From Limosilactobacillus secaliphilus (GTDB lineage Bacteria; Bacillota; Bacilli; Lactobacillales; Lactobacillaceae), in the NCBI RefSeq assembly GCF_001437055.1, contig NZ_JQBW01000010.1, positions 445,472 through 509,471 on the forward strand: a DNA stretch of 64,000 bases, written 5' to 3'. The first letter of the stretch is position 1. Every line of letters starts with the position of its first letter. Positions 44,079 to 52,192 of the stretch are shown in pieces. Below the pieces are notes generated by a model. It had not been told where the DNA came from. It made no database searches and saw only the letters and a program-made list of their open reading frames with translations. The translations under genes and the position numbers were made by a program.

Positions 44079-44135
44079 CTAGATGGTTACTTATTATAAG
44101 TAAATGTTGGTTTGTCTCTTTTAAGGAGGTTTATC

Positions 44136-45002
44136 ATGGTTGAATTGAAGAACATTAATTCGCTGTTAAAGCTGAACAACGGCGTTACCATTCCTTGCGT
44201 CGGCTACGGTACATTTAGAACGCCTAATGATGTTGCCGAAAAAGCCGTCGAGGATGCGATCAACGTTGGCTACCGTCTTATTGATACGGCGGCTGTGTAC
44301 GGCAATGAAGAAGGAGTCGGTAAAGGGATCAAGGACTCAGGCATTGACCGTCACCGCCTCTTCGTCACCAGCAAACTGTGGAACACTGACCGTGGTTATG
44401 AATCAACCAAAAAGGCCTTGGATGCTACCCTGCAGCGTTTGCAGATGGATTACTTGGACCTGTACTTAATTCACTGGCCAGCTAACCGCAAGCAATTCGG
44501 TGACAAGGCAGCCGAAATCAACGCCGAAACCTGGCGGGCAATGGAAGACGCCTACCACGAAGGCAAGCTGCGTGCCATTGGCCTGTCCAACTTCATGCCG
44601 AACCACTATCAGGAATTGATGAAGACGGCCACTGTTGCACCAGCCGTTGACCAAATCGAAGTCCACCCTGGCTGGACGCACGCTGAAGAGATCAAGTTCC
44701 TGCAGGCACACAATGTTCTGGTTGAAGCCTGGGGTCCACTGGGCGGCCAGGGTGCTTCCGTAATGACCAACCCAACAATGGTTGAATTAGCCAAGAAGTA
44801 TGGCAAGTCTACTGCCCAATTAAGCCTGCGCTGGATCTTGCAGCAAGGTGTATTGCCACTTCCAAAGTCCGTTCACGCCGACCGGATGAAGCAAAACACC
44901 GATATCTTCGACTTTGAAATCAGCGATGAAGATATGCAAAAGATCAGTGCATTGCCTAACTTAGGCGGTCAATGCCGTGTTCCTGACGACGTTGACTTCT
45001 AA
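44136..45002 (+). CDS. Aldo/keto reductase (AKR family)
   Basis: 288 residues from the ATG at 44136, preceded by AAGGAGG. TIM-barrel reductase with LIDTAAVYGNEEGVG (catalytic Asp and Tyr), VTSKLWN (Lys) and YLIHWP (His). The C-terminal PLPKSVHADRMKQN binds NADPH. It closely resembles 2,5-diketogluconate/glyoxal-reductase-like enzymes of lactobacilli; the physiological substrate is unknown. Single-gene transcript with its own terminator. Confidence 0.93.
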   Translation: MVELKNINSLLKLNNGVTIPCVGYGTFRTPNDVAEKAVEDAINVGYRLIDTAAVYGNEEGVGKGIKDSGIDRHRLFVTSKLWNTDRGYESTKKALDATLQRLQMDYLDLYLIHWPANRKQFGDKAAEINAETWRAMEDAYHEGKLRAIGLSNFMPNHYQELMKTATVAPAVDQIEVHPGWTHAEEIKFLQAHNVLVEAWGPLGGQGASVMTNPTMVELAKKYGKSTAQLSLRWILQQGVLPLPKSVHADRMKQNTDIFDFEISDEDMQKISALPNLGGQCRVPDDVDF

Positions 45003-45023
45003 AACGAAAGTCGAATAAAAAAT

Positions 45024-45064
45024 AACCTCCTAAAGGCGAAAAAATCGTTTTAGGAGGTTGTTTT
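45024..45064. terminator. Bidirectional terminator
   Basis: AACCTCCTAAA (45024-45034) pairs with TTTAGGAGGTT (45049-45059), then T residues, between convergent genes. Confidence 0.85.
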
Positions 45065-45087
45065 TAGTTATCAGTATAATTTCAGCA

Positions 45088-46347
45088 TTAACGGCGTTGT
45101 CGTGGCTTAGAGACCTGCCAAAAGAGGATTAGGCCGATTGCAAACAAGATACTTAATGACCCAGCACCCAAAGTCGACTGGCCCGTCCATTGCGTAACCA
45201 CACCAACTAAGACCGGACCGATAATGGCTGAGAACTTCCCCAAAATATTGTAAAAACCAAAGAATTCATTGCTGTTATCTTTGGGGATCAAGCGGCCAAA
45301 GTATGACCGGCTCAGTGCCTGAATACCGCCCTGGCTGGTGCCAATCAGGATGGCTAATAACCAGAAGTCAAACTGAGTCTTCAACTTGAAGGCGTACAGG
45401 CAGATGAACAGGTAGACCACGATTCCGACCAACAAGGCCCGGCGCGTGCTGATCTTGTCCGCTAGCCAGCCGTACAGTAGGGAGAACGGCACGGCAATCA
45501 GTTGCACGACTAGCAGCACCAGCATCAGACTGGTCGTGTTGATACCCATGTCCTTGCCGATTGAGGTCGCCATTGTAAAGATGGTATCAACGCCATCGAT
45601 ATAGAAGAAGTAAGCCACCAAAAACCAGGTGATCTCCCGGTATTGAGCAACGTGCCTGATTGTTTTACCCAGGCGAATGAACCCATCCTTCAGCGGTTGA
45701 CGAGTGGCCGAAACGCTAAAGACCTGTTTTCCATGTAAAAGCAACGGCAGGCCGAAGATAATCCACCAAATTGCGGACAAGACAAAGCTGAATTTCGCAA
45801 TGCCAACTGAGCTCAGCCAGCCATTAAAGCCATGAGTCAATTCAGCCGCCAGGAAAATCATGAATGCTAATACACCGCCTAAGTAGCCCATTGAATAACC
45901 CGTGGTTGACACGCGGTCCATCTCTTCGTTGGTCGCCACATCCGTCAGGAAGCTGTCATAAAACAGGTTCCCGCCCGAATAGCCAATATTGGTTAGTACG
46001 TACAGAATTAACAGCAAGGGCCAGCCACTCGCCGGCACGAAGGCCAAACCCAGGGTCAACAGAATCCCGGTCCAGGTGAAACAGTTCAACCACCGGCGTT
46101 TCGTGTGCGGATAATCGGCCAGTGTGCCTAATAATGGCGCCAATAAGGACACAATTAAGGTTCCCACACTGTTGGCATAGCCCCAAAACGCGGTCGAGTC
46201 AGCTGCAGACACCCCGGCAGACTGCGCAACTGCTTTGAAATAAACCGGCAAAACGGCGGTGACCACCAAAATTCCGTAGCCAGAGTTCGCCCAATCATAG
46301 AAAATCCAAGCCCATTGTTGTTTACTAAACTTCACTTTCAACCTCAC
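45088..46347 (-). CDS. MFS transporter, UMF1/Atg22-like family
   Basis: 419 residues with about 12 membrane helices and the family motif WIFYDWANSGYG near the N-terminus. UMF1-type proteins resemble fungal vacuolar amino-acid effluxers; the bacterial substrate is unknown. The GTG start overlaps the stop of the upstream phosphodiesterase (GTGA); a second GTG four codons later with GAGG upstream is possible. Translational coupling suggests one pathway with the phosphodiesterase. Confidence 0.88.
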   Translation of the reverse strand: MRLKVKFSKQQWAWIFYDWANSGYGILVVTAVLPVYFKAVAQSAGVSAADSTAFWGYANSVGTLIVSLLAPLLGTLADYPHTKRRWLNCFTWTGILLTLGLAFVPASGWPLLLILYVLTNIGYSGGNLFYDSFLTDVATNEEMDRVSTTGYSMGYLGGVLAFMIFLAAELTHGFNGWLSSVGIAKFSFVLSAIWWIIFGLPLLLHGKQVFSVSATRQPLKDGFIRLGKTIRHVAQYREITWFLVAYFFYIDGVDTIFTMATSIGKDMGINTTSLMLVLLVVQLIAVPFSLLYGWLADKISTRRALLVGIVVYLFICLYAFKLKTQFDFWLLAILIGTSQGGIQALSRSYFGRLIPKDNSNEFFGFYNILGKFSAIIGPVLVGVVTQWTGQSTLGAGSLSILFAIGLILFWQVSKPRQRR

Positions 46348-47633
46348 TTCAATACTTCTTCGATTGCCTGACCAGCAGTCGGGTGCGGATAATGCAGATT
46401 CAACAGACGCGCAAAAGTTGGCCCTTCATCCACCAGATGGGCAGATTCAACTTGGGTGCCCGATTGGATATCTGGGCCGAAGAATACTGCCGTCGTGTAA
46501 TAATCCGGCTGCGTTGGCCCATAGCCGTGAACGCCATGATAACGGTCATGAGTCCCCAGCGATTGCGGATCAACTTTTTCGACTACCGCTGGCCGGTTAA
46601 CTTCATCGGTAAAGTAATAACCCGGCTTAGCCTCTACCAGAAAACTGCACTTCGGGTCCGCCCCTAGTTTAACGGCTTGCGCACCATCATAGATCTGCTG
46701 GACCCCTTCAACACCCGCGATCATTGCTTTCAGGCGCCCTAAATCAACGTTGCCGCGCGTATAGATATAGGTTTCACCATCACAAGTCTTTGCGGTAACC
46801 TGCCAGTTCTTCCGGTAGGTCGTTTTGCTAGGGATCGGTTGCAGCCAGCCTTCCCTTGCAAACAGCATGTTCAAATGAATCATCCGGTCGACATTCTTTT
46901 GGTAGTGGTCGCCTAAGAAAACGAAATTAGTATTGTCAAAGGTGCCCGCATCTTTAGTTGCCTGGATGATTTGAGCAACTCGCCCATCATGACGCTTGAA
47001 GGCTGCGCGTGCTTCTTTTGAGCGGACTCCGTAACGGTGACGCATGCTATCCATATCAACCAGGTGGATGAGGGTCAGATCGGGTTGCTCATGCTGCAGA
47101 GTGTCCACCGCACAGGCTGTAATGAAGTCATCTAGCCATGGTTGCTTGATCCCGTGTCGCAAATGGCCGTAACGATGGTTCATCTTCAACAAGAACCACG
47201 GTGAACTGGCTTTCAACGACACCATGACCTGGTTGGTCCAGATCCGGTTGGGAAAGATTTCGGCCAGGTTGTAGTCAATCTTGCTGCTGGCAGTGACCGG
47301 CCACAGAAAAGCTGCCGTGGTCATGTGGTGGTCGTGTGCGATGTCGTAAAGCGGTGTGGCCTGAACATCCTTGCGGTACCAATACCAGTCGGGCGACAAA
47401 CGATTGGGCTGGAGCTTGGTGTTGTTGACAATGCCATGGACGGCCGGGTATTGACCGGTGATGATTGACGTGTGGGACGGGTAAGTCAAAGTTGGGAAGA
47501 TCCCCTGCACATGCTTGACCCAGCTGCCGTGATCGCGCAAATACTTCAAATGCGGCGTCTGATCAACCCATTCATTCATGTCATCAAATCCCATTGCGTC
47601 CAATGAGACGACTACCAATTTTTTATGCGCCAT
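46344..47633 (-). CDS. Alkaline phosphatase superfamily protein (nucleotide pyrophosphatase/phosphodiesterase-like)
   Basis: 429 residues from the ATG at 47633 (AAGGAAG upstream); no signal peptide, so cytoplasmic. Metal and nucleophile motifs: VSLDAMGFDD (first Asp), PTLTYPSHTSIITG (Thr nucleophile), HLVDMDSMRHRYG and LGDHYQKN. It is related to NPP/autotaxin enzymes, which hydrolyse nucleotides or phosphodiesters. It is coupled to a UMF1 transporter; the substrate is unknown. Confidence 0.9.
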   Translation of the reverse strand: MAHKKLVVVSLDAMGFDDMNEWVDQTPHLKYLRDHGSWVKHVQGIFPTLTYPSHTSIITGQYPAVHGIVNNTKLQPNRLSPDWYWYRKDVQATPLYDIAHDHHMTTAAFLWPVTASSKIDYNLAEIFPNRIWTNQVMVSLKASSPWFLLKMNHRYGHLRHGIKQPWLDDFITACAVDTLQHEQPDLTLIHLVDMDSMRHRYGVRSKEARAAFKRHDGRVAQIIQATKDAGTFDNTNFVFLGDHYQKNVDRMIHLNMLFAREGWLQPIPSKTTYRKNWQVTAKTCDGETYIYTRGNVDLGRLKAMIAGVEGVQQIYDGAQAVKLGADPKCSFLVEAKPGYYFTDEVNRPAVVEKVDPQSLGTHDRYHGVHGYGPTQPDYYTTAVFFGPDIQSGTQVESAHLVDEGPTFARLLNLHYPHPTAGQAIEEVLK

Positions 47634-47719
47634 ATCCGTTGCTTCCTTTTCGTCATTTCTTCCTATTTTACCGTTAAAACTGCCTAAAAATAACAACAAT
47701 TATTGAATTTGTGTCGTTT

Positions 47720-47734
47720 TTGCTATTATAGCAA
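47720..47734. promoter_or_regulatory. Palindrome near the pepD promoter
   Basis: TTGCTATTATAGCAA, a perfect 15-bp inverted repeat, 9 bases upstream of a TACAAT -10-like box (47744-47749). Possible operator; regulator unknown. Confidence 0.45.
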
Positions 47735-47798
47735 GCATTTGTTGTACAATAAGGTTAGGAATGTCAGCTGCTACCTAGTCATTAAAGGAGTTGTTAAT

Positions 47799-49223
47799 AT
47801 GACTTTTAGAAATTCCGCTTGTACTTCCATCATGGTTGGTAAAAAGGCTTCCATTGATGGATCCAATTATATTTCACGTAACGAAGACCGGGTGAAGGCC
47901 ATTGAACCTAAGCGTTTCATTGTCCAGCCTGCTGTTTCCGGCCGTCAGGAGACCTATGTTTCTGCTTATAACCACTTGACTGTGCCGCTGCCAGCAGACG
48001 GCATGCGTTACACCTCAACTCCACACGTTGACCAAACTACTGGTCCCAACGAAGAAGATGGGTTTAACTCCGCCAACGTTGGTGAAAGTGCCACCGAAAG
48101 TGTTTACGCTAACGCCCGTGTCTTGGCTTACGACCCATTTGTCAAAAACGGTCTGGCTGAAGACTCCATGACCACCCTGGTACTGCCATACATCCACTCC
48201 GCTCGTGAAGGTGTCCAGTACTTGGGCCAGTTGGTTGCCACCTATGGTTCAGCTGAAGGTAACGGTGTGCAATTCGTTGACCAAAACGAAATCTGGTACA
48301 TGGAAATCGCTACTGGTCACCAGTGGGTTGCGGTACGAATTCCAGATGACTGCTATGCGGTTGCGGCTAACCAAATTGCCATTGAAAAAATTGACTTTAA
48401 CGACCCAGACAACTACATGTGGTCAGAAGGGATCAGAGATTTCGTCACGGCACACGACCTGAATCCTGACAACGACCAATGGAACTTCCGTCACATCTTT
48501 GGTACTAACACCAAGAAGGACCACCACTACAACACGCCACGGGTTTGGTTCGCCCAGCGCTACTTCAGCCCAATTGCCAGCGCCGGTCAAACCCCTGAAT
48601 CTCAGGATATGCCGTTTATTCGCAAGGCTGAACGCAAGCTGTCCATCGAAGACATTGAATACGTATTGCGGTCACACTACAACGAAACCAAGTACGACCC
48701 ACTGGGTGAAGGCAGCGAGGATGACAAGCGTCGTTACCGTGCAATCTCACTGTCCCGGACCGCACAATCACACATCCTGCAGGTACGTCCACACGACACC
48801 GGCAGCCAGGCTGTTCAATGGGTAGAATTTGGTGTACCAAGCTTCTCACCATACGTTCCATTCTTTGCTAATGCCAACGACACCGACAAATCATACAGTG
48901 AAGTTCCGGCCAAGATGGACCTGGATCACGCATTCTGGCTCTATGAAGCACTGGCTGAAGTTGTCGAAGGTCACTACCAAGACTTCATCGAAGCTGACCA
49001 GGATTACCAAAAGGAATTAGACTCCTGGACCCGGCGCAAGATTCATGACGTGGACATTCAGGTTACCCAAAAGTCTGGCGATGACATAGTTAACCTGTTA
49101 ACGCAAGCCAACCATGAAATCGCTGAACACTGCAACCAGAAGACCCGTGAACTGATCTTCAAGCTGCTGACCGATGGTTGTGAATTATCCAACCTGACCT
49201 TCAAGATGGACCCGAACCTGTAA
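47799..49223 (+). CDS. pepD: Dipeptidase, C69 family (PepD)
   Basis: 474 residues from the ATG at 47799 (AAAGGAG upstream). The N-terminus MTFRNSACTSIMVGKKASIDGS carries the Ntn-hydrolase nucleophile Cys8, exposed after removal of a short propeptide in this family. Downstream, HSAREGVQYLGQLVATYG and YMEIATGHQWVAVRIPDD match PepD. Cytoplasmic enzyme hydrolysing diverse dipeptides. Monocistronic. Confidence 0.94.
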   Translation: MTFRNSACTSIMVGKKASIDGSNYISRNEDRVKAIEPKRFIVQPAVSGRQETYVSAYNHLTVPLPADGMRYTSTPHVDQTTGPNEEDGFNSANVGESATESVYANARVLAYDPFVKNGLAEDSMTTLVLPYIHSAREGVQYLGQLVATYGSAEGNGVQFVDQNEIWYMEIATGHQWVAVRIPDDCYAVAANQIAIEKIDFNDPDNYMWSEGIRDFVTAHDLNPDNDQWNFRHIFGTNTKKDHHYNTPRVWFAQRYFSPIASAGQTPESQDMPFIRKAERKLSIEDIEYVLRSHYNETKYDPLGEGSEDDKRRYRAISLSRTAQSHILQVRPHDTGSQAVQWVEFGVPSFSPYVPFFANANDTDKSYSEVPAKMDLDHAFWLYEALAEVVEGHYQDFIEADQDYQKELDSWTRRKIHDVDIQVTQKSGDDIVNLLTQANHEIAEHCNQKTRELIFKLLTDGCELSNLTFKMDPNL

Positions 49224-49244
49224 TCATTAATCTTTAACAAAAAT

Positions 49245-49276
49245 AAACCCGTAACAGTCATGACTGTTACGGGTTT
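49245..49276. terminator. Bidirectional terminator (pepD / ABC operon)
   Basis: A 16-bp perfect inverted repeat (49245-49260 with 49261-49276, inner bases forming the loop) between convergent genes, T-rich on both sides. Confidence 0.85.
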
Positions 49277-49278
49277 TC

Positions 49279-50040
49279 TTATTCAAAATAACGGTATAGG
49301 TCTTTAACGGTCAGCTGCTCCTTCTGGTCTCCGCTCACGTCGGCAATAATTTGCCCGTTCTTCAAAGCAATGAGCCGGTTACCATACTTCAGCGCGTCCT
49401 CCAAGTGGTGGGTAATCATCAACGCGGTCAAATGATCTTGCTTAATCCGTTCATCGGTTGCCTTGAGCAGGTTGCGGCTCGTGTGCGGGTCCAGTGCCGC
49501 TGTGTGTTCATCCAACAATAACAGGTCGGGCCGTTTGATCGTTGCCATCAAAAAGCTCAACGCCTGGCGCTGACCACCAGAGAGGGCTCCAGTGGCGGTG
49601 TTCATCCGGTTTTCCAAGCCATTATTCATTGTGGCCGCCAATTTAGTGAACCGGGGAATTTGTGACTTTAATTTCCTGGGAAATAATGGCCGATGTTCAC
49701 CTCTTTTGGTCGCCAACAGCATATTTTCTGCAACCGTCATCCGTGGTGCTGTCCCCAGCTTAGGGTCTTGGAAAACACGGGCCAAAAACTTGGTTCGGGC
49801 TTCTTCACTGGTATGGGTAATATCGACCCCGTTGTGAAAAATCTGGCCGGCGTCGACTGGTAGATGACCCGCAATGACGTTAAACAGCGTCGACTTCCCA
49901 GCACCATTTGTTCCGACCACGGTAATGAAATCACCAGTGTGAATGGTCAAATTGATGCCGCGCAAAATCTTAGTTTCGTTGGCGGTATGACGATTGACAA
50001 CAGTTTGAATATTCTTCAATTCCAAAATTGGTTTAGTCAT
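49279..50040 (-). CDS. ABC transporter ATP-binding protein, TrpXYZ-like system
   Basis: 253 residues. Walker A GTNGAGKST, signature LSGGQRQA and Walker B LLLLDEHTAALD, with His instead of Pro in the usual DEP. The class matches ATPases of ABC_sub_bind systems (the trpXYZ type of Firmicutes). Its start overlaps the permease gene by 8 bases. It energises import of tryptophan or a related aromatic compound, an inference from the family and the leader. Confidence 0.9.
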   Translation of the reverse strand: MTKPILELKNIQTVVNRHTANETKILRGINLTIHTGDFITVVGTNGAGKSTLFNVIAGHLPVDAGQIFHNGVDITHTSEEARTKFLARVFQDPKLGTAPRMTVAENMLLATKRGEHRPLFPRKLKSQIPRFTKLAATMNNGLENRMNTATGALSGGQRQALSFLMATIKRPDLLLLDEHTAALDPHTSRNLLKATDERIKQDHLTALMITHHLEDALKYGNRLIALKNGQIIADVSGDQKEQLTVKDLYRYFE

Positions 50041-50932
50041 GGGTACGAACCCCCTTCAAGATCGGATGGGCAACATTCAGCAGGCCGTCCAAGCGTGGCA
50101 CCATCATAGCAAGGGCCAAAACGATTGAAGAAATCAGGTTCAAGTCGTTGGCCGAGAAACCAAGCTGCAAAACGGCAAGTAAAATCAAACGATAGATGAT
50201 GCTGCCTAGGCTAACCGCCATCAAACGTTGGGTCAAGGTTAATTCGCCAAAGGCAACCTCGCCAATGATGATGGAGGCCAAAGCGATAACAATGGTCCCA
50301 ATCCCCATGTTGATGTCAGCATAGCCGTTGTTCTGGGCAATCAGGGCATCACATAAGCCCACCATGCCGTTGGATACCATTAAGCCGACAATGATCATCG
50401 TGTCGGTTTTAATGCCTAATGATTTAGCCATGGTCAGGTTATCACCCGTCACAATAAATGCCTGCCCGTAATCGGTATCTAAGAAGAAAACCAACAATAG
50501 GGTGATGATGGCCACCGCGATGAAGCCCACGAAAACACTGTCGAAGTACTGGGGCAGTGACTTCAGAAATTGTGAACTGAAGAGGGTTTGCTGGCCCAAC
50601 AGTGAAATGTTTGATTTGCCCATAATGCGCAAGTTAACGGAATAGGCCGCCGTCATCGTCAAGATCCCTGCCAATAAGCTGGGAATCTTGCCCTTCGTGT
50701 ACAAGAGGCCGGTGATCAAGCCGGCAGCCATCCCCGTTAAGACGGCTAGTAGGGTTGCGACGTACGGATTCATGCCATGACTGATGGCAGTCACTGCCGT
50801 CGCTGCCCCCAGCGGGAAAGTCCCTTCAACCGTCATGTCACAGAAGTCGAGAATTCTAAAGGTTAGGTATAATGCCAAACCCAGTAAGGCCCATAATAGA
50901 CCTTGGCCGATTGCGGAAACGATTAGATTCAT
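50033..50932 (-). CDS. ABC transporter permease, TrpXYZ-like system
   Basis: 299 residues with about eight to nine membrane helices, of the branched-chain-type permease family (BPD_transp_2). It has LALYLTFRILDFCDMTVEGTF near the N-terminus, typical of the ABC_sub_bind-associated permease. Its start overlaps the binding-protein stop (ATGA) and its end overlaps the ATPase gene, so all three are translationally coupled. Confidence 0.92.
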   Translation of the reverse strand: MNLIVSAIGQGLLWALLGLALYLTFRILDFCDMTVEGTFPLGAATAVTAISHGMNPYVATLLAVLTGMAAGLITGLLYTKGKIPSLLAGILTMTAAYSVNLRIMGKSNISLLGQQTLFSSQFLKSLPQYFDSVFVGFIAVAIITLLLVFFLDTDYGQAFIVTGDNLTMAKSLGIKTDTMIIVGLMVSNGMVGLCDALIAQNNGYADINMGIGTIVIALASIIIGEVAFGELTLTQRLMAVSLGSIIYRLILLAVLQLGFSANDLNLISSIVLALAMMVPRLDGLLNVAHPILKGVRTHD

Positions 50933-51924
50933 TTGAAGACCTCCCCTTCCTGTTCAGCTTCTTGTTGGAAATGTTTTGGCACCTGCAAGTGCAACTTCTG
51001 CGCTTGCTTCAGGTTTAAGACCGGTTCGCCATGACGAACGTATTCGATTGCCATGTTGGCTGGCTTCTTACCCTTCAAGATTGCCACCGTCATCTTGGCG
51101 CTGCGGACACCTAATTCATACTGGTTAACGCTGTAGGTGGCCACCCCACCTTGCTTAACCATCGAATCCGCCGCCGGAAAGACCGGTTTCTGAGCGGCGT
51201 CAGCATTCTTAACCAATGTCTGCATGGCACCGGCAATTGTGTTATCGGTAGGTACAATCACGGCGTCAACCTCACTCAGCATCTGCTGTGAAACTTGGTT
51301 TAAGTCGTTACTGTTGGCAATTGAATATGCCTTTAGCTTAATGCCCTTCTTTTTACACTCCTGCTTGATCTGGTGGTAACCCGCAACCGCTGAGCTATCG
51401 CTAGACGTGTAAATCACCCCTAACGTCTGCAGGTGCGGCATGAATTGCTGGATCAACTTTAATTGTTCAGCCACCGGCGCCTGGTCGGAAACACCAGTAA
51501 TGTTCCCACCTGGATGCCGGTTATTCTTGACTAGGCGCGCCCCTTGGGGATCAGTCACCGCTCCCAAAACCAGGGGTGTGTGACTGTCCGCATTGGCCAA
51601 TGCCTGAGCGGCTGGGGTCGTAATCCCAAACAAAACTGTCGAACGGTCATTCACCAGTTTCGTAGCCATGGTCTTCAAGTTACTTTGGTCACCGTTGGCA
51701 TTTTCGTATTCGATCTCAATGTTTTTACCATCATGGTAGCCTTCCTTGGCCAACTCATGGACGAAGCCTCGGTAAATCTGATCCAAGGCTGGATGGTGCA
51801 TCAGGGTCAACACACCGATCCGTGGTTTACTCTGCTTCAACGTTCCCTGTCCTTCCTTGAAGTATGCAAATCCCAGGAAGACACAGAGGAACGCGATTAG
51901 GGTATACATTCGTTTCACATTCAC
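50929..51924 (-). CDS. ABC transporter substrate-binding protein (ABC_sub_bind/TrpX-like)
   Basis: About 331 residues. The GTG at 51924 fits GAAAGG best; GTG codons at 51930 and 51918 and the ATG at 51909 are alternatives. One N-terminal hydrophobic segment (MYTLIAFLCVFLGFAYF) anchors the protein. The Cys is not in a proper lipobox, so it is probably a membrane-tethered binding protein. The body is the PF04392-type two-lobe fold (PRIGVLTLMHHPALDQIYRGF...). Annotated relatives are tryptophan/tyrosine-binding proteins. It is preceded by an elaborate leader with a short reading frame and two terminators. Confidence 0.9.
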   Translation of the reverse strand: MNVKRMYTLIAFLCVFLGFAYFKEGQGTLKQSKPRIGVLTLMHHPALDQIYRGFVHELAKEGYHDGKNIEIEYENANGDQSNLKTMATKLVNDRSTVLFGITTPAAQALANADSHTPLVLGAVTDPQGARLVKNNRHPGGNITGVSDQAPVAEQLKLIQQFMPHLQTLGVIYTSSDSSAVAGYHQIKQECKKKGIKLKAYSIANSNDLNQVSQQMLSEVDAVIVPTDNTIAGAMQTLVKNADAAQKPVFPAADSMVKQGGVATYSVNQYELGVRSAKMTVAILKGKKPANMAIEYVRHGEPVLNLKQAQKLHLQVPKHFQQEAEQEGEVFK

Positions 51925-51944
51925 TGCCACCTTTCATTAAAAAA

Positions 51945-51968
51945 CGGGAGTCCACGCATGGGCTCCCG
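51945..51968 (-). terminator. Leader terminator 2, next to the TrpX-like gene
   Basis: CGGGAG (51945-51950) pairs with CTCCCG (51963-51968), extended by TCC/GGG; on the minus strand TTTTTT follows, just before the ribosome binding site. Confidence 0.82.
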
Positions 51969-51983
51969 CTTTTTCACGAAAAA

Positions 51984-52009
51984 AGCCCGCACGTGGATCC
52001 GTGCGGGCT
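51984..52009 (-). terminator. Leader terminator 1
   Basis: AGCCCGCACG (51984-51993) pairs with CGTGCGGGCT (52000-52009), 6-base loop; TTTTTT follows on the minus strand. Its 3' arm shares complementarity (TCCACG/CGTGGA, GGGC/GCCC) with the 5' arm of terminator 2, so the two may be mutually exclusive. Confidence 0.88.
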
Positions 52010-52013
52010 CAAG

Positions 52014-52120
52014 CACAACAAATTCGCCGGCACAGATACAATCTGAATCTCAGGTTGTACCTGTTGCTAGTACAACCTACCGCCGGCTTTGCCAACCTCT
52101 TAAGTTTTGCATTTGTTGTG
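52014..52120 (-). ncRNA. Structured leader RNA of the TrpXYZ-like operon
   Basis: Minus-strand fold read by eye: outer stem P1 of 10 bp, CACAACAAAT (52111-52120) with ATTTGTTGTG (52014-52023); P2 GCCGGC (52082-52087) with GCCGGC (52026-52031); hairpin P3 AGGTTGTAC/GTACAACCT (52070-52078 with 52052-52060); hairpin P4 CAGAT/ATCTG (52041-52045 with 52033-52037). P2, P3 and P4 form a three-way junction. The 5' strand of P1 lies inside the short reading frame 52077-52124, so a translating ribosome would open P1. No T-box sequence is present. I do not recognise a known riboswitch class. Confidence 0.7.
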
Positions 52121-52124
52121 TCAT
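52077..52124 (-). CDS. Leader peptide with one Trp codon (15 codons)
   Basis: ATG at 52124 with GAGGAG ending 8 bases upstream, encoding MTQQMQNLRGWQSRR then TAG at 52077. Trp is codon 11, followed by Gln, Ser and two consecutive CGG Arg codons before the stop. The frame starts 32 bases after a strong -10 box and overlaps the stems P1 and P2 of the leader RNA. Placement upstream of a Trp-type importer suggests translation-dependent attenuation or a stalling peptide. Too short to be certain it is translated. Confidence 0.65.
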   Translation of the reverse strand: MTQQMQNLRGWQSRR

Positions 52125-52155
52125 TGATTTTCTCCTCGCATAAATGATTGTGTTA

Positions 52156-52184
52156 AATATATACCTTGGTCAATATTTCGTCAA
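52156..52184 (-). promoter_or_regulatory. Promoter of the TrpXYZ-like operon
   Basis: On the minus strand TTGACG (52179-52184), 17 bases, TATATT (52156-52161). It starts 8 bases after the pepC stop with no terminator between, so pepC transcripts may also enter the leader. Confidence 0.75.
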
Positions 52185-52192
52185 CCAAGAAT

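Noticed and set aside
37259-45002. mntH-ahpC-thrS region as a horizontally acquired island
   Set aside because: Base composition and codon use match the surroundings and there are no mobility genes or flanking repeats.
50929-51930. Lipoprotein signal in the TrpX-like protein
   Set aside because: The Cys in AFLC lacks a small residue at -1 and continues in a hydrophobic helix, so a membrane anchor is more likely.
51925-52140. T-box riboswitch before the TrpXYZ-like operon
   Set aside because: No GGGTGGNACCRCG-type T-box sequence on the minus strand; the fold is different.
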